DNA from: Actinomycetospora succinea
GTDB lineage: Bacteria; Actinomycetota; Actinomycetes; Mycobacteriales; Pseudonocardiaceae
Direction of reading: 5' to 3'
Length of the DNA: 64,000 nucleotides
Assembly: GCF_004363095.1 (NCBI RefSeq)
Contig: NZ_SNYO01000001.1
Location: 620,001-684,000, forward strand
The position numbers and the translations under genes are program-made. The notes below the pieces were generated by a model. The model was given only the letters and a program-made list of their open reading frames with translations, was not told the DNA's origin and searched no databases. This document shows positions 48,321-59,583 of the stretch, piece after piece. Numbering within the stretch: the stretch's first letter is position 1; each line of letters begins with the position of its first letter.

Positions 48321-49496
48321 CTAGTCCGCCCCGCTCGCCCCACCGGACGGCGGGCGGATGCGCACGACGCGGTCGTCGGTCGGCGTCACGGGACCCCCGC
48401 CGCCCTTGTTGGCCGTGGTGAACCAGATGAGCCCGTCGGAGGCGACGTCGGTGCCGGTGATGCGCCCGTAGGTGCCCGCGAGGACCGACTGCGGGGTGCC
48501 GACGAACGACCCCTGCGGCGTCGGGCGCAGCACGAACATGGCGCTCGACCCCTCCAGCCCGACGACCAGCGTGCCCGGCAGGGCGGCGCAGCCGGCGACG
48601 CCCGGGCGGTCGGGCCACGTCCACGCCGGCGAGGTCGCGGCGTTCGCGCCCGGCGCCTCTCCCGGGCGCACGGAGAGCAGCACGTCGCGCGGCCCGGCCT
48701 GGTCGGTCACCCAGCTGACGCCGGTGGCCTGGTCGGCGCACACGTCGCCCGGGGCGTGCAGCCCGCTGCCGACGATCGGCGACGTCGGGTTCGGCGTGCC
48801 GCGCGCCGGCCGCCCGAACGGGTCGATGCGCAGGAGCTTGCCGGCCAGCGAGGTCGGGGAGGTCGCGGCGTCCCGGCTGCCGCCGTCGCCGGTGGCGACG
48901 AGCAGGGTCCCGTCGGGCTCGACGCCGACCGCGCCGCTGTTGCCCGACGGCCCGCTCGGGATGCCGCCGAGCACGGTCTTCGGGACGTCGCCGGGCGCGA
49001 CGCGCATGACCGCGTTGCCGCCGCCGGTGGTGGCGTAGACGTAGACGAGCTGGTCCTCGGCGTAGCTGGGGGAGAGCGCGATGCTGGTGAGCCCGCCGTC
49101 GCCCGCGGCGTTCACCGGGACCGTCGCCACGACCTCCGGCTCCTCGTCGGGCGCGACGCGCAGGATGCGGCCGGTGGTGCGCTCGGCGACCAGCGCGGCG
49201 GCCCCGCCGGGCAGGGTGACGATCGCCGAGAGCGGCGCGAGGCAGGTGGCGACCACCTGCGGGTCGGGGTCCACGCACGGCGGGGGCACCGACGGCGGGC
49301 CCGAGTTCGGCGCGGGCGTCGGCTCGCCGGTCTCGGGCAGCTGGGGCTGGGGCGCGCGCTCGGCGCCGAGGTCCGGGCGCTCGCGCCACGGCTGCTGGCC
49401 GGCGTCCGGGAACTGGGCACATCCGGCCAGGAGCGCCGCGAGCACGACGAGCAGGATCCCTGCCCGTCGGGCGGTGCAGCGGCGCGGACCGATCAC
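48321..49496 (-). CDS. LppZ-like lipoprotein, PQQ/sugar dehydrogenase-type beta-propeller
   Basis: A 391-residue lipoprotein with lipobox LAGC (Cys26), a Pro-rich linker (residues about 30-75) and a beta-propeller of the glucose/sorbosone dehydrogenase family: GGLTSIALSPSYAEDQLVYV, GNSGAVGVEPDGTLLVATGDGG and LAGKLLRIDPFGRP are typical, and LYV-GLEGSSAMF-like blades follow. The propeller has the family Gly-Asp-Gly loops but I cannot confirm PQQ ligands. It matches mycobacterial LppZ (Rv3006) in place. GTG start, no strong ribosome site, so possibly leaderless. Confidence 0.85.
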   Translation of the reverse strand: MIGPRRCTARRAGILLVVLAALLAGCAQFPDAGQQPWRERPDLGAERAPQPQLPETGEPTPAPNSGPPSVPPPCVDPDPQVVATCLAPLSAIVTLPGGAAALVAERTTGRILRVAPDEEPEVVATVPVNAAGDGGLTSIALSPSYAEDQLVYVYATTGGGNAVMRVAPGDVPKTVLGGIPSGPSGNSGAVGVEPDGTLLVATGDGGSRDAATSPTSLAGKLLRIDPFGRPARGTPNPTSPIVGSGLHAPGDVCADQATGVSWVTDQAGPRDVLLSVRPGEAPGANAATSPAWTWPDRPGVAGCAALPGTLVVGLEGSSAMFVLRPTPQGSFVGTPQSVLAGTYGRITGTDVASDGLIWFTTANKGGGGPVTPTDDRVVRIRPPSGGASGAD

Positions 49497-49562
49497 GGGG
49501 GGACACAGTAGGCGTCGGCGTCTCTGCCGGCCGTGAGACGGGTGGACTACCGTCCGCGGACC

Positions 49563-50492
49563 GTGAGCACCGAACCCGTGACCGTCCTCGTGCCCCACGC
49601 CGAGGGCGAGGCCGCTCTCGCCGACATCGACGGGCTCGAGCTCGTCCGCTACGACGAGCAGGCCGCCGAGCTGCCCGACGCCGCGCAGCGCGCCGCGGTC
49701 CTCATCCCCGGCTTCCTGGCCACCACCGAGGCGCTCAAGCTGGTGGAACGCTGCCCGTCCCTGCGCCTGGTGCAGCTGCTCTCCGCCGGCGCGGAGATGT
49801 GGGTGGGGCGCCTGCCCGAGGGCGTGCAGCTCTCCGACTGCCAGGGCGCGCACGGCGGCGTCACCGCCGAGTGGGTGCTCGCCACGACCCTCGCGGTGCT
49901 GCGCGAGATCCCGCCGTTCGTGCGCGCGCAGGACGAGGGCCGCTGGGACCAGCACATCACCGACACGCTCACCGGCAAGCGCGTCCTGCTCGTCGGCGCG
50001 GGCGACCTCGCCGAGCAGACCGCCCGCCGGCTCGAGACCTTCGACGTCGCCACGATCACCCGCGTCGGGCGACGGGCCCGCGACGGGGTGCACGCCACCT
50101 CCGAGCTGCCCGACCTGCTCCCCGACCACGACGTCGTCGTGCTCCTCGTCCCCCTCACCGACGAGACCCGCGGGCTCGTGGACGCCGCGTTCCTCGCCGC
50201 GATGCCGGACGGGGCGCTGCTGGTCAACGCCGCGCGGGGTCCGGTGGTGGACACCGACGCCCTGCTCGCCGAGCTGCGTAGCGAGCGCCTGCGCGCGGCG
50301 ATCGACGTCGTCGACCCCGAGCCCCTGCCCGCCGACCACCCGCTCTGGTCGGCGCCCCACCTGCTGATCACGCCGCACGTCGGCGGCAGCGTCCCGGGCC
50401 ACCTCGACCGCGCCTACCGCGTCGTGCACACCCAGCTCGCCGCCGTCGCGCGCGGCGAGGACCCGCCGAACCTGGTGATCAACGGGTACTGA
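49563..50492 (+). CDS. NAD-dependent D-2-hydroxyacid dehydrogenase
   Basis: A 309-residue dehydrogenase with Rossmann motif GKRVLLVGAGDLAEQTARRL, catalytic Arg in NAARGPVVDTDALLAEL, Glu in the VVDPEPLPADHPL region and His in TPHVGGSVPGHLDR. The middle segment GAHGGVTAEWVLATTLAVLRE is like phosphoglycerate-type relatives. GTG at 49563 is preferred to GTG 49533 because homologues start near VTVLVPH. It is divergent from the LppZ-like gene. The substrate is unknown; it is one of three dehydrogenases of this superfamily in the window. Confidence 0.85.
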   Translation: MSTEPVTVLVPHAEGEAALADIDGLELVRYDEQAAELPDAAQRAAVLIPGFLATTEALKLVERCPSLRLVQLLSAGAEMWVGRLPEGVQLSDCQGAHGGVTAEWVLATTLAVLREIPPFVRAQDEGRWDQHITDTLTGKRVLLVGAGDLAEQTARRLETFDVATITRVGRRARDGVHATSELPDLLPDHDVVVLLVPLTDETRGLVDAAFLAAMPDGALLVNAARGPVVDTDALLAELRSERLRAAIDVVDPEPLPADHPLWSAPHLLITPHVGGSVPGHLDRAYRVVHTQLAAVARGEDPPNLVINGY

Positions 50493-50503
50493 CCGCCGCA
50501 CTT

Positions 50504-50527
50504 ACTTGCCATTTGACACGCAAGTAT
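50504..50527. promoter_or_regulatory. Operator-like inverted repeat around a -35 element
   Basis: TACTTGC (50504-50510) and GCAAGTA (50521-50527) are perfect seven-base arms that enclose TTGACA (50514-50519). A strong ribosome site AAAGGAGGT follows. Such a dyad resembles sites of HxlR/MarR-type repressors and would block the promoter of the small gene at 50589. Confidence 0.5.
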
Positions 50528-50588
50528 GTAGAAAGGAGGTCAGCGCCCACGCATCCCGACGTGGACGACGTCAGGAGTGGAGTGGGCG

Positions 50589-50771
50589 ATGACAGCCTGG
50601 ACGACCGTCAGCACGGGTGCGGGCGAGGAGATCGTGTCCGTGCAGGTCGACGACGGTGACCCGTTCGCCGTGATGTCCGTGGGGCGGCACACCGCCGTCC
50701 TCACCCGCGACGAGTGCCGGCGGATCGCCGACGCCCTGCGCGCCGCGTCGCACCGGCACCCGCCGGCCTGA
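50589..50771 (+). CDS. Small protein of unknown function
   Basis: A 60-residue protein (MTAWTTVSTGAGEEIVSVQV; ending RIADALRAASHRHPPA). A beta-rich half followed by a helix; no Cys, no membrane segment. A conspicuous promoter and dyad upstream make it a regulated gene in its own right. It could be part of a small operon with the membrane protein at 50787. Start ATG 50589 has GGAG seven bases upstream; an in-frame ATG at 50577 is possible. Not recognised. Confidence 0.65.
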   Translation: MTAWTTVSTGAGEEIVSVQVDDGDPFAVMSVGRHTAVLTRDECRRIADALRAASHRHPPA

Positions 50772-50786
50772 CGTAGCGTCCGGTCC

Positions 50787-51317
50787 GTGGACCGCCCCAT
50801 CGACGTCGGCGACCTGGTGGGCGCGGGCTTCGGGGCGCTCTTCGTCGTCCTCAACGCCGGCCTGCTCGGGGCGGTCGGGCACGTCGTCGCGGCGGTGGTG
50901 GCCGTCGCGTGCGCGGCCACGGTCGTCCTCGCGTACGTCCGCCGGCGGCGGGTCACCGGCGACGTGGGGATGTTCCCGATGACCCGGTCCTACCAGCTGA
51001 TCGTGGCGCTCGAGGTGGTCGCGCTCTTCGGGGGCACGGCGGTGCTCGGCAGGCTCGCGCCCCAGCTCTCGGTGCCGTGGGTCGTGCTCGTCGTGGGCGT
51101 GCACTTCCTCGCGCTGGCCCGCTGGTGGCTCGTCGGCGCCCGGCCGTTCCTGGTGCTCGGCGCGGTCCTGACGGTGATCGCCGTCGTCGGGGGCGTGGTC
51201 GGTGTCCTGGGCGGCCCGGCGTCGGCGCCGCTCGCGGCCTTCGTGGCGGGCGTCGGCGCCGGGGTGGTCATGCTCGGTGGCACGACCCCCCGGGCCGTCC
51301 GGTCCCTCCGGGACTAG
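50787..51317 (+). CDS. Small polytopic membrane protein
   Basis: A 176-residue protein with about six hydrophobic segments, beginning [19 protein letters not shown] (GTG start), with a basic loop [15 protein letters not shown]. It lies 15 bases after the 60-residue gene. Its stop overlaps the ilvD stop on the other strand by three bases. No family was recognised. Confidence 0.72.
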   Translation: MDRPIDVGDLVGAGFGALFVVLNAGLLGAVGHVVAAVVAVACAATVVLAYVRRRRVTGDVGMFPMTRSYQLIVALEVVALFGGTAVLGRLAPQLSVPWVVLVVGVHFLALARWWLVGARPFLVLGAVLTVIAVVGGVVGVLGGPASAPLAAFVAGVGAGVVMLGGTTPRAVRSLRD

Positions 51318-53155
51318 ACCGAGCGCACGGCGCCCGTGGCCCCCGAGGTGACGAGCTTCGCGTACGCCCGCAGCGCGCTGGTCAGCTCGCGGTGGCGCTC
51401 GACGGCGGGCTGCCACGGGCGCTCCGAGGCGTCCATCTTGGCGCGGCGCTCGGCGAGCACGTCGTCGTCGACGAGCAGCTCGATCCGCCGGGTGTCGACG
51501 TCGAGGAGGATCTCGTCGCCGTCCTGGACCAGCCCGATCGCCCCGCCGGCCGCGGCCTCCGGGGAGACGTGGCCGACCGAGATGCCGCTCGAGCCGCCCG
51601 AGAACCGGCCGTCGGTGACCAGCGCGCACACCGCCCCGAGCCCCGCGCCCTTGAGGAAGGCGGTCGGGTGCAGCATCTCCTGCATCCCGGGGCCGCCGGC
51701 GGGGCCCTCGTAGCGCACGACGATCACGTCGCCGGGCTGCACCTTCTTCCCGAGGATGATCGAGACGGCCTCCTCCTGGCTCTCGACCACGCGGGCCGGG
51801 CCGCGGAAGTGGCGCCCGTCCTCGGGCAGGCCCGCGCTCTTGATCACGGCGCCGTCGGGGGAGAGGTTGCCGGTCAGCACGGCGAGGCCGCCGTCGGCGG
51901 AGAACGCGTGCTCGACGTCGTGGATGACGCCGTCGGCGCCGTCGGTGTCGAGCGAGGACCAGCGGTTGGTCGTCGAGAACGGCTCGACGGTGCGCACCCC
52001 GCCCGGCGCGGCGTGGAAGAGCTCGACGGCCTCCGGCGAGGGCGAGACGCCGCGGATGTCCCACGCGCCCAGCCAGGCGTCGAGCGACGGCGCGTGCACT
52101 GCGTGCACGTCGCGGTGCAGCAGCCCGCCGCGGTCGAGCTCGCCGAGGATCGCCGGGATGCCGCCGGCGCGGTGCACGTCCTCCATGTGGTGCGACGAGT
52201 TCGGCGCGACCTTCGAGACGCAGGGGACTCGCCGGCTGACCGCGTCGATGTCGGCGAGCGTGAAGCCCAGTTCGGCCTCGTGGGCGGCGGCGAGGATGTG
52301 CAGGACCGTGTTGGTCGAGCCGCCCATCGCGACGTCGAGCGCCATGGCGTTCTCGAAGGCGTGCTTGCTCGCGACGTTGCGGGGCAGCACCGAGTCGTCG
52401 TCCTCGGCGTAGTACCGCCGCGCGAGGTCGACCACGGTGCGGCCGGCGTCGAGGAAGAGCTGCTTCCGCGCGGCGTGCGTGGCGAGCGTCGACCCGTTGC
52501 CGGGCAGCGAGAGCCCGAGGGCCTCGGTCAGGCAGTTCATCGAGTTGGCGGTGAACATGCCCGAGCACGACCCGCACGTCGGGCAGGCGGAGCGCTCGAC
52601 CTCGGTGAGCCCGTCGTCGGTGACCTGCGACGACGCCGACGCCGAGATCGCGGTGATGAGGTCGGTCGGCGCCTGCGCGACGCCGTCGACGACCACGGCC
52701 TTGCCGGCCTCCATCGGCCCGCCGGACACGAACACCGTCGGGATGTTCAGCCGCATCGCGGCGTTGAGCATGCCCGGCGTGATCTTGTCGCAGTTCGAGA
52801 TGCAGACGAGCGCGTCGACCGCGTGGCCCTGGACCATGTGCTCGACGGCGTCGGCGATCACCTCGCGCGACGGCAGCGAGTGCAGCATCCCGCCGTGGCC
52901 CATCGCGATGCCGTCGTCCACGGCGATCGTGTGGAACTCCCGCGCGACCCCGCCGGCCTCGCGCACCGCGCCCGCGACCAGCTCGCCCAGCTCCTTGAGG
53001 TGCACGTGCCCGGGCACGAACTGGGTGTAGGAGTTGGCGATGGCGACGAGCGGCTTGCCGAAGTCGGAGTCGGTGAGACCGGTGGCGCGCCAGAGGGCGC
53101 GAGCCCCGGCGGCGTTGCGGCCCTGGGTGGTGACGCGTGAGCGCAGCGGCGGCAC
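51314..53155 (-). CDS. ilvD: Dihydroxy-acid dehydratase
   Basis: A 613-residue enzyme that dehydrates dihydroxy acids to 2-oxo acids in valine, leucine and isoleucine synthesis. The Fe-S cysteines are in [13 protein letters not shown] and [19 protein letters not shown], and the C-terminal part has [23 protein letters not shown] sequence ([18 protein letters not shown]). GTG start at 53155. It lies on the opposite strand to ilvBNC, as in mycobacteria, with the PH-domain gene between. Confidence 0.97.
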   Translation of the reverse strand: MPPLRSRVTTQGRNAAGARALWRATGLTDSDFGKPLVAIANSYTQFVPGHVHLKELGELVAGAVREAGGVAREFHTIAVDDGIAMGHGGMLHSLPSREVIADAVEHMVQGHAVDALVCISNCDKITPGMLNAAMRLNIPTVFVSGGPMEAGKAVVVDGVAQAPTDLITAISASASSQVTDDGLTEVERSACPTCGSCSGMFTANSMNCLTEALGLSLPGNGSTLATHAARKQLFLDAGRTVVDLARRYYAEDDDSVLPRNVASKHAFENAMALDVAMGGSTNTVLHILAAAHEAELGFTLADIDAVSRRVPCVSKVAPNSSHHMEDVHRAGGIPAILGELDRGGLLHRDVHAVHAPSLDAWLGAWDIRGVSPSPEAVELFHAAPGGVRTVEPFSTTNRWSSLDTDGADGVIHDVEHAFSADGGLAVLTGNLSPDGAVIKSAGLPEDGRHFRGPARVVESQEEAVSIILGKKVQPGDVIVVRYEGPAGGPGMQEMLHPTAFLKGAGLGAVCALVTDGRFSGGSSGISVGHVSPEAAAGGAIGLVQDGDEILLDVDTRRIELLVDDDVLAERRAKMDASERPWQPAVERHRELTSALRAYAKLVTSGATGAVRSV

Positions 53156-53200
53156 GGGTGACCTCGCAGAAAGGTGATCAGTGGTGGACCACCGGCGAGG

Positions 53201-53821
53201 TTACGCCCGGCTCTCCTCGTCGCCGGCGGTGTCCTCGGTCTCGTGCACTGTCTCGTGCCCCGTCTCCTGCCCCGTCTCCGCCGCCTGCCGCTCCCGCAGC
53301 TTCGCGATCCGCATGCGCGTGGCCTCGAGCTCGCGCTGGTGTTCGCGCGCGGCGGCGACCTCGTCCGGGGTCGGCATGTCGATGCGCCCGTCGCTGGCGC
53401 GGGCGACACGGCCGAGGTCGCGGGGCCGGACGCCGACCAGTGCCACCTCGCTGTTGTTCGCCTTCGGCGCGGCAGCTCCCGCTCCGCTCCGTGCCGCCTC
53501 TTCTCCGCGGACCGCGCGGACCCAGCCGCGCTCGGCGACCCGCAGCGTCGCGACGTCGTCCCACGGCACGCGGTGCGCGCCCCACGCCAGCCGCACGTGC
53601 AGCGCCGTGCCGTCGACGACCGTGCGCGTGCGCAGCAGCCACCACGCCGGCAGCAGCGGGAGGAGGAGGACCAGGAACCACGCGCCGCCCTGGAAGGCGA
53701 TGGGCGAGAGGCCGATGAGCAGGAACCCCACGGCGATCAGCGCCACCAGCGGCACGGGCCGGAACGTCGCCGGGCCGGACGCCGCCGTCACCGGGTCGTC
53801 GCTGGTCTGCTCGCTCGTCAC
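53201..53821 (-). CDS. PH-domain membrane protein (CFP-6-like)
   Basis: A 206-residue protein with two close transmembrane segments (VPLVALIAVGFLLIGLSPIA and WFLVLLLPLLPAWWLL) followed by a PH-like domain (TVVDGTALHVRLAWGAHRVPWDDVATLRVAERGW). The C-terminus is charged with a short repeat ETGQETGHETVHETEDT. It matches mycobacterial CFP-6 (Rv3004) in place beside ilvB. GTG at 53821 is preferred to GTG 53872. Its start region abuts the ilvB leader on the other strand, so the two promoters may overlap. Confidence 0.82.
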   Translation of the reverse strand: MTSEQTSDDPVTAASGPATFRPVPLVALIAVGFLLIGLSPIAFQGGAWFLVLLLPLLPAWWLLRTRTVVDGTALHVRLAWGAHRVPWDDVATLRVAERGWVRAVRGEEAARSGAGAAAPKANNSEVALVGVRPRDLGRVARASDGRIDMPTPDEVAAAREHQRELEATRMRIAKLRERQAAETGQETGHETVHETEDTAGDEESRA

Positions 53822-53886
53822 GCCCTCGATGGTGCCAGCGGGACCCGGTTTGACGCCGTGCGGAGGGGCCACCTACCCTCGTGCCC

Positions 53887-53934
53887 GTGATCCAGCGGCG
53901 AATTCTCGTAATCCCGGGGCGCGTCAGCGCCTGA
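53887..53934 (+). CDS. ilvB leader peptide
   Basis: A 15-codon frame starting GTG reads V-I-Q-R-R-I-L-V-I-P-G-R-V-S-A then TGA, with Ile, Leu, Val, Ile in a run. It is followed by a T-tailed hairpin before ilvB, the arrangement of branched-chain amino acid attenuators in actinobacteria. An in-frame GTG at 53881 could add two codons. There is no ribosome site, so the leader is probably translated from a leaderless transcript. Confidence 0.85.
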   Translation: MIQRRILVIPGRVSA

Positions 53935-53974
53935 CGGGCTCACGAGCCTGTCGCGAGAAACCTGCTGACGCGCC
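53918..53974 (+). promoter_or_regulatory. Leader stem overlapping the ilvB leader peptide
   Basis: Perfect 11-base arms GGCGCGTCAGC (53918-53928) and GCTGACGCGCC (53964-53974) span the stop codon of the leader peptide, with a short inner stem GGCTC/GAGCC (53937-53948). A ribosome stalled at the Ile-Leu-Val-Ile codons would mask the left arm, so this stem is a candidate switch element upstream of the terminator. Confidence 0.65.
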
Positions 53975-53977
53975 TGC

Positions 53978-54008
53978 CCTCCCCGCCACGAGGCGGTGGG
54001 GGCTTTTT
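53978..54008 (+). terminator. ilvBNC attenuator (intrinsic terminator)
   Basis: A GC-rich stem CCTCCCCGCC (53978-53987) and GGCGGTGGGGG (53992-54002) with an ACGA loop and one bulge is followed by CTTTTT (54003-54008), one of the few clear T-runs in the window. It ends 45 bases before the ilvB start and should stop transcription when branched-chain aminoacyl-tRNAs are plentiful. Confidence 0.85.
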
Positions 54009-54053
54009 CATGTTCGGACCCTGTTCCGCTGACCCACCGAGGTGGACCACCCG

Positions 54054-55997
54054 ATGACCACAGCCAGACCGGCGCCCCCCGGCACCCCGGGTCCGTCCGC
54101 GCACGGCGCCGAGACCCGGCGCCCCGCACCGCGGACCGGCGCGCCCACCGAGCAGCAGGACACCAACCTGCAGGCTCCCGTGCAGCCGGACGCGATCCGT
54201 CCCACGCACGTCGACCCGTCGCCGGCCACCGGCGCCCAGTCGCTGGTCCGCTCGCTCGAGGCCGTCGGGTGCGACGTCGTCTTCGGCATCCCCGGCGGCG
54301 CGATCCTGCCGGCGTACGACCCGCTGTTCGACTCGCGGCTCGTGCGCCACATCCTCGTGCGCCACGAGCAGGGCGCGGGCCACGCCGCCACCGGGTACGC
54401 CCAGGCCACGGGCCGTGTCGGGGTCTGCATCGCGACGTCGGGTCCCGGGGCGACGAACCTCGTCACCCCGCTCGCGGACGCGATGCTCGACTCGGTGCCG
54501 GTCGTCGCGATCACGGGTCAGGTGGGCCGCAAGCTCATCGGGACCGACGCGTTCCAGGAAGCCGACATCTGCGGCATCACGATGCCGATCACCAAGCACA
54601 ACATGCTGGTGACCGACCCGGCCGAGATCCCGCGCGCGATCGCCGAGGCGTTCCACATCGCGGCGAGCGGGCGTCCGGGTCCGGTGCTGGTCGACCTGCC
54701 CAAGGACGTCCTGCAGGCCCACACCACGTTCAGCTGGCCGGTCGAGACCCGGCTGCCCGGCTACCGGCCGACCACCCGGCCGCACAGCAAGCAGATCCGG
54801 GAGGCCGCCCGCCTGATCGGCGAGGCGCGTCGTCCCGTCCTCTACGTCGGCGGCGGTGTGATCAAGGCCGAGGCCTCCACCGAGCTCCTCGACCTCGCCG
54901 ACGAGACCGGCGCGCCCGTGGTCACCACCCTCATGGCCCGCGGCGTCTTCCCCGACGGTCACCACCAGAACCTCGGGATGCCGGGCATGCACGGGACGGT
55001 CGCCGCCGTCGCCGCGATGCAGAAGGCCGACCTGCTGATCGCCCTCGGCACGCGGTTCGACGACCGCGTCACCGGCGACCTGTCGACGTTCGCCCCCGAG
55101 GCGAAGGTCGTCCACGCCGACGTCGACCCGGCCGAGATCGGCAAGAACCGCGTCGCGGACGTGCCGATCGTCGGCGACGCCCGCGAGGTCATCACCGAGC
55201 TCACCGCGGCGCTGCGCAGCGCCGACGACGGCGGTCGCGACGCCCGCACCGAGCGGCTCCTGCCCTGGTGGGACCAGCTCGAGCGGTGGCGCCAGACGTT
55301 CCCGCTGGGCTACGACGACCCGGCCGACGGGACGCTCTCGCCGGAGTACGTCATCGAGCGCATCGGGGCCATCGCCGGCCCGGACGCGATCTACTCGGCG
55401 GGCGTGGGCCAGCACCAGATGTGGGCGGCGCAGTTCATCCGCTACGAGAAGCCCCGCACGTGGCTCAACTCCGGCGGCGCCGGGACGATGGGCTACGGCG
55501 TGCCCGCCGCGATGGGCGCCAAGGTCGGCATGCCCGACACGACCGTGTGGTGCATCGACGGCGACGGCTGCTTCCAGATGACCAACCAGGAGCTCGCCAC
55601 CTGCGCGATCGAGGGCATCCCGATCAAGGTCGCGGTCATCAACAACGGCAACCTCGGCATGGTCCGCCAGTGGCAGACCCTGTTCTACGAGGAGCGCTAC
55701 TCGAACACCGAGCTCGGCACGCACAAGCACCGCGTGCCCGACTTCGTGCTGCTCGCCCAGGCGCTCGGCTGCGAGGGCCTGCGCTGCGAGTCGAAGGACG
55801 ACGTCGACCGCGTGATCGAGCAGGCGATGGCGATCGACGACCGCCCCGTGGTCATCGACTTCACCGTCGGCGCCGACGCGCAGGTGTGGCCGATGGTCGC
55901 CGCCGGCACCGGCAACGACCAGATCATGGCGGCGCGCGACATCCGCCCGCTGTTCGACGACCCGGAAGCGGGCGGAGCGGACGAGGTGCCCGCATGA
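54054..55997 (+). CDS. ilvB: Acetolactate synthase large subunit
   Basis: A 647-residue thiamine-diphosphate enzyme that makes acetolactate and acetohydroxybutyrate. Conserved features are [16 protein letters not shown], the ThDP Glu in [30 protein letters not shown], and the ThDP motif [15 protein letters not shown]...[12 protein letters not shown]. It has a longer, Pro/Ala-rich N-terminus than E. coli. The ATG at 54054 was chosen because GAGGTGG lies ten bases upstream; GTG 54042 overlaps that site. It is controlled by the attenuator just before it. Confidence 0.97.
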   Translation: MTTARPAPPGTPGPSAHGAETRRPAPRTGAPTEQQDTNLQAPVQPDAIRPTHVDPSPATGAQSLVRSLEAVGCDVVFGIPGGAILPAYDPLFDSRLVRHILVRHEQGAGHAATGYAQATGRVGVCIATSGPGATNLVTPLADAMLDSVPVVAITGQVGRKLIGTDAFQEADICGITMPITKHNMLVTDPAEIPRAIAEAFHIAASGRPGPVLVDLPKDVLQAHTTFSWPVETRLPGYRPTTRPHSKQIREAARLIGEARRPVLYVGGGVIKAEASTELLDLADETGAPVVTTLMARGVFPDGHHQNLGMPGMHGTVAAVAAMQKADLLIALGTRFDDRVTGDLSTFAPEAKVVHADVDPAEIGKNRVADVPIVGDAREVITELTAALRSADDGGRDARTERLLPWWDQLERWRQTFPLGYDDPADGTLSPEYVIERIGAIAGPDAIYSAGVGQHQMWAAQFIRYEKPRTWLNSGGAGTMGYGVPAAMGAKVGMPDTTVWCIDGDGCFQMTNQELATCAIEGIPIKVAVINNGNLGMVRQWQTLFYEERYSNTELGTHKHRVPDFVLLAQALGCEGLRCESKDDVDRVIEQAMAIDDRPVVIDFTVGADAQVWPMVAAGTGNDQIMAARDIRPLFDDPEAGGADEVPA

Positions 55998-56500
55998 CCA
56001 CCACCCACACCCTGTCCGTCCTCGTCGAGGACAAGCCCGGTGTGCTCGCGCGCATCTCGGGGCTGTTCTCCCGGCGCGGCTACAACATCCAGTCGCTCGC
56101 CGTGGGCCCCACCGAGGAGGAGGGGATCTCGCGCATGACCATCTGCGTGACGGTCGACGACTTCCCCCTCGAGCAGGTCACGAAGCAGCTCAACAAGCTC
56201 GTCCACGTCATCAAGATCGTGGAGCTGGAGCCGTCGACGTCGGTCCAGCGCGAGCTCGTCATGATGAAGATCCGGGCCGACGCGAGCGTGCGTTCGCAGG
56301 TGCTCGAGGTGACGCAGATGTTCCGCGCCAAGGTCGTCGACGTCTCGCCCGAGGCGGTCACCGTCGAGGCCACCGGCACCGAGGACAAGCTCAACGCCCT
56401 GCGCCGCATGCTCGAGCCCTACGGCCTCCGCGAGATCGTGCAGTCGGGGATGGTCGCGCTGGCCCGTGGCCCGCGCTCCATCGCTGCGCACCACCGTTAA
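55994..56500 (+). CDS. ilvN: Acetolactate synthase small (regulatory) subunit
   Basis: A 168-residue ACT-domain subunit that confers valine feedback control. The ACT pattern [21 protein letters not shown] and [19 protein letters not shown] is clear, followed by the C-terminal dimerisation domain. Its ATG overlaps the ilvB stop (ATGA). Confidence 0.97.
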   Translation: MTTTHTLSVLVEDKPGVLARISGLFSRRGYNIQSLAVGPTEEEGISRMTICVTVDDFPLEQVTKQLNKLVHVIKIVELEPSTSVQRELVMMKIRADASVRSQVLEVTQMFRAKVVDVSPEAVTVEATGTEDKLNALRRMLEPYGLREIVQSGMVALARGPRSIAAHHR

Positions 56501-56535
56501 GTTCGACCCTGTTCGTTGTTCCCGGAAGGAAGTAG

Positions 56536-57567
<1,032 letters not shown>

Positions 57568-57580
57568 GCCCGCCTGCAGG

Positions 57581-57635
57581 ACGAACGAACGGCGCTTTCG
57601 CTGCTTCCGGAGCAGCGAGAGCGCCGTTCGTTCGT
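57581..57635. terminator. 25-bp stem hairpin after ilvC
   Basis: Arms 57581-57605 and 57611-57635 (starting ACGAACGAACGGCGCT) are 25 bases long with one wobble pair around a five-base loop. It lies 13 bases after the ilvC stop, with no T-run. It shares GTTCGTGACGCG with the hairpin at 41597. Confidence 0.85.
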
Positions 57636-57785
57636 GACGCGCCGGCTCTGTGAATCGGTTCACGACCGGTCGGTAGGCTCCGCGTGAGTGCGGGACGATC
57701 CCCGCGAGCACGTCGGCGTGTGACATCTCGGTAGTGCAGGGCTCGTCGGCGTGGACCGACCGTCGACCCCCGGGAGCGATCACAC

Positions 57786-59381
57786 GTGACCACCGCCGCC
57801 AGCAAGCCCGTCGTCCTGATGGCCGAGAAGCTCGCGCCGTCGACGCTGGAGGTGTTCGGCGACGAGGTCGAGATCCGCACCGTCGACGGCACCGACCGTG
57901 CGTCGCTGCTCGAGGCCGTTGCGACCGCCGACGCGCTGCTCGTGCGCTCGGCGACGCAGGTCGACGCCGAGGTCTTCGCCGCGGCCAAGAAGCTGAAGAT
58001 CGTGGGCCGCGCGGGCGTCGGGCTCGACAACGTCGAGGTCCCCGCGGCCACCGCGCAGGGCGTCATGGTGGTCAACGCGCCGACGTCGAACATCGTCTCC
58101 GCCGCCGAGCACGCGCTCGCGCTGCTGCTGGCCACCGCGCGCCACATCCCGCAGGCCGACGCGAGCCTGCGCGACGGCAGGTGGGAGCGCAGCAAGCTCT
58201 CCGGTGTCGAGATCCAGGGCAAGACCGTCGGCGTCATCGGTCTCGGCAAGATCGGCCAGCTCTTCGCGGCGCGCATCGCCTCGTTCGGCACGCACGTCAT
58301 CGCCTACGACCCGTACCTGCCGCAGAGCCGCGCCACCCAGCTCGGCATCGAGCTGGTCGAGCTCGACGAGCTGCTCGCCCGCGCCGACATGATGACCATC
58401 CACCTGCCCAAGACCCCGGAGACCCAGGGCCTCATCGGCAAGGAGGCGCTGGCCAAGACCAAGCCGGGCGTCATCATCGTCAACGCCGCGCGCGGTGGCC
58501 TCGTCGACGAGGACGCGCTGGCCGAGGCCGTGCGCTCCGGCCACGTCGCGGGCGCCGGCATCGACGTCTACGTCACCGAGCCCACCACCTCGAGCCCGCT
58601 GTTCGAGCTCCCGCAGGTCACGGTCACGCCGCACCTCGGTGCGTCCACCGCCGAGGCGCAGGACCGCGCCGGCACCGACGTCGCCCACTCCGTGCTCGCC
58701 GGCCTGCGCGGCGACTTCGTCCCGGACGCCGTGAACGTGTCCGGCGGCGCGGTCGGCGAGGAGGTCCGCCCCTGGCTGGGCATCACCCAGAAGCTGGGCA
58801 TCCTGCTCTCCGACCTGGCCGGGGCGCCCGAGGAGCTGCAGGTGCAGGTGCGCGGCGAGCTCGCCCACGAGGACGTCTCGGTGCTCTCGCTGGCCGCGCT
58901 GCGCGGGGTGTTCGGCGAGGTCGTCGACGAGCCGGTCACCTTCGTCAACGCCCCGGCCCTGGCCGAGGAGCGCGGGGTCACCGCCACCGTCGAGACCGCG
59001 ACCGAGAGCCCGAACCACCGCAGCATGGTCACCCTGCGGTCGGTGCGCGACGGCGGCGAGGCCGTCACCGTCTCCGGCACGCTGACCGGCGCCGACGAGG
59101 TGGAGAAGCTCGTGGAGATCAACGGCCGCAGCTTCGACCTGCGCGCCGAGGGCGACGTGCTGCTCTTCGAGTACACCGACCGCCCGGGCGCCATGGGCAC
59201 CGTCGGCACGATGCTGGGCGAGTCGGGCGTCAACATCGAGGCCGCCCAGCTCTCGCAGCAGCGCGACCGCGGCTCGTCGATCATGCTGCTGCGCGTCGAC
59301 CAGCCGGTCGCGGCCGAGGTCCTCGAGAAGATCGGCGAGGCCCTCGACGCGCAGACGACGCGGCTGATCAGCTTCGGCTGA
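57786..59381 (+). CDS. serA: D-3-phosphoglycerate dehydrogenase
   Basis: A 531-residue long-form SerA, first step of serine synthesis. The NAD site is [18 protein letters not shown]; catalytic Arg is in [13 protein letters not shown], Glu in the [10 protein letters not shown] region and His in [12 protein letters not shown]. The extra ASB domain and C-terminal ACT domain ([20 protein letters not shown]) give the length expected of the mycobacterial type, feedback-inhibited by serine. GTG start. The 218 bases upstream hold a hairpin and no obvious promoter. Confidence 0.97.
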   Translation: MTTAASKPVVLMAEKLAPSTLEVFGDEVEIRTVDGTDRASLLEAVATADALLVRSATQVDAEVFAAAKKLKIVGRAGVGLDNVEVPAATAQGVMVVNAPTSNIVSAAEHALALLLATARHIPQADASLRDGRWERSKLSGVEIQGKTVGVIGLGKIGQLFAARIASFGTHVIAYDPYLPQSRATQLGIELVELDELLARADMMTIHLPKTPETQGLIGKEALAKTKPGVIIVNAARGGLVDEDALAEAVRSGHVAGAGIDVYVTEPTTSSPLFELPQVTVTPHLGASTAEAQDRAGTDVAHSVLAGLRGDFVPDAVNVSGGAVGEEVRPWLGITQKLGILLSDLAGAPEELQVQVRGELAHEDVSVLSLAALRGVFGEVVDEPVTFVNAPALAEERGVTATVETATESPNHRSMVTLRSVRDGGEAVTVSGTLTGADEVEKLVEINGRSFDLRAEGDVLLFEYTDRPGAMGTVGTMLGESGVNIEAAQLSQQRDRGSSIMLLRVDQPVAAEVLEKIGEALDAQTTRLISFG

Positions 59382-59583
59382 TCCGCTGAGCAGCTGTTCT
59401 TGTTGGGCCTGGCGGGGGAGACGCGGCGACGTCAAACCCCGCCGGGCGCTGCAACTCGGTCGGACACCGCGTTCCTACGATCCGGCGATCCGGTTCCGTG
59501 ATCGACCGACACGCCTAGTAGTCTCCCCGGGTCGGCCCCGGTCACTCCGTCGCGGGGCGACCCGCTCGTGGAGGTTGGTGCGG

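Noticed and set aside
59382..59583. Leucine leader peptide before leuB
   Set aside because: No short frame with a run of Leu codons and no T-tailed hairpin were found.
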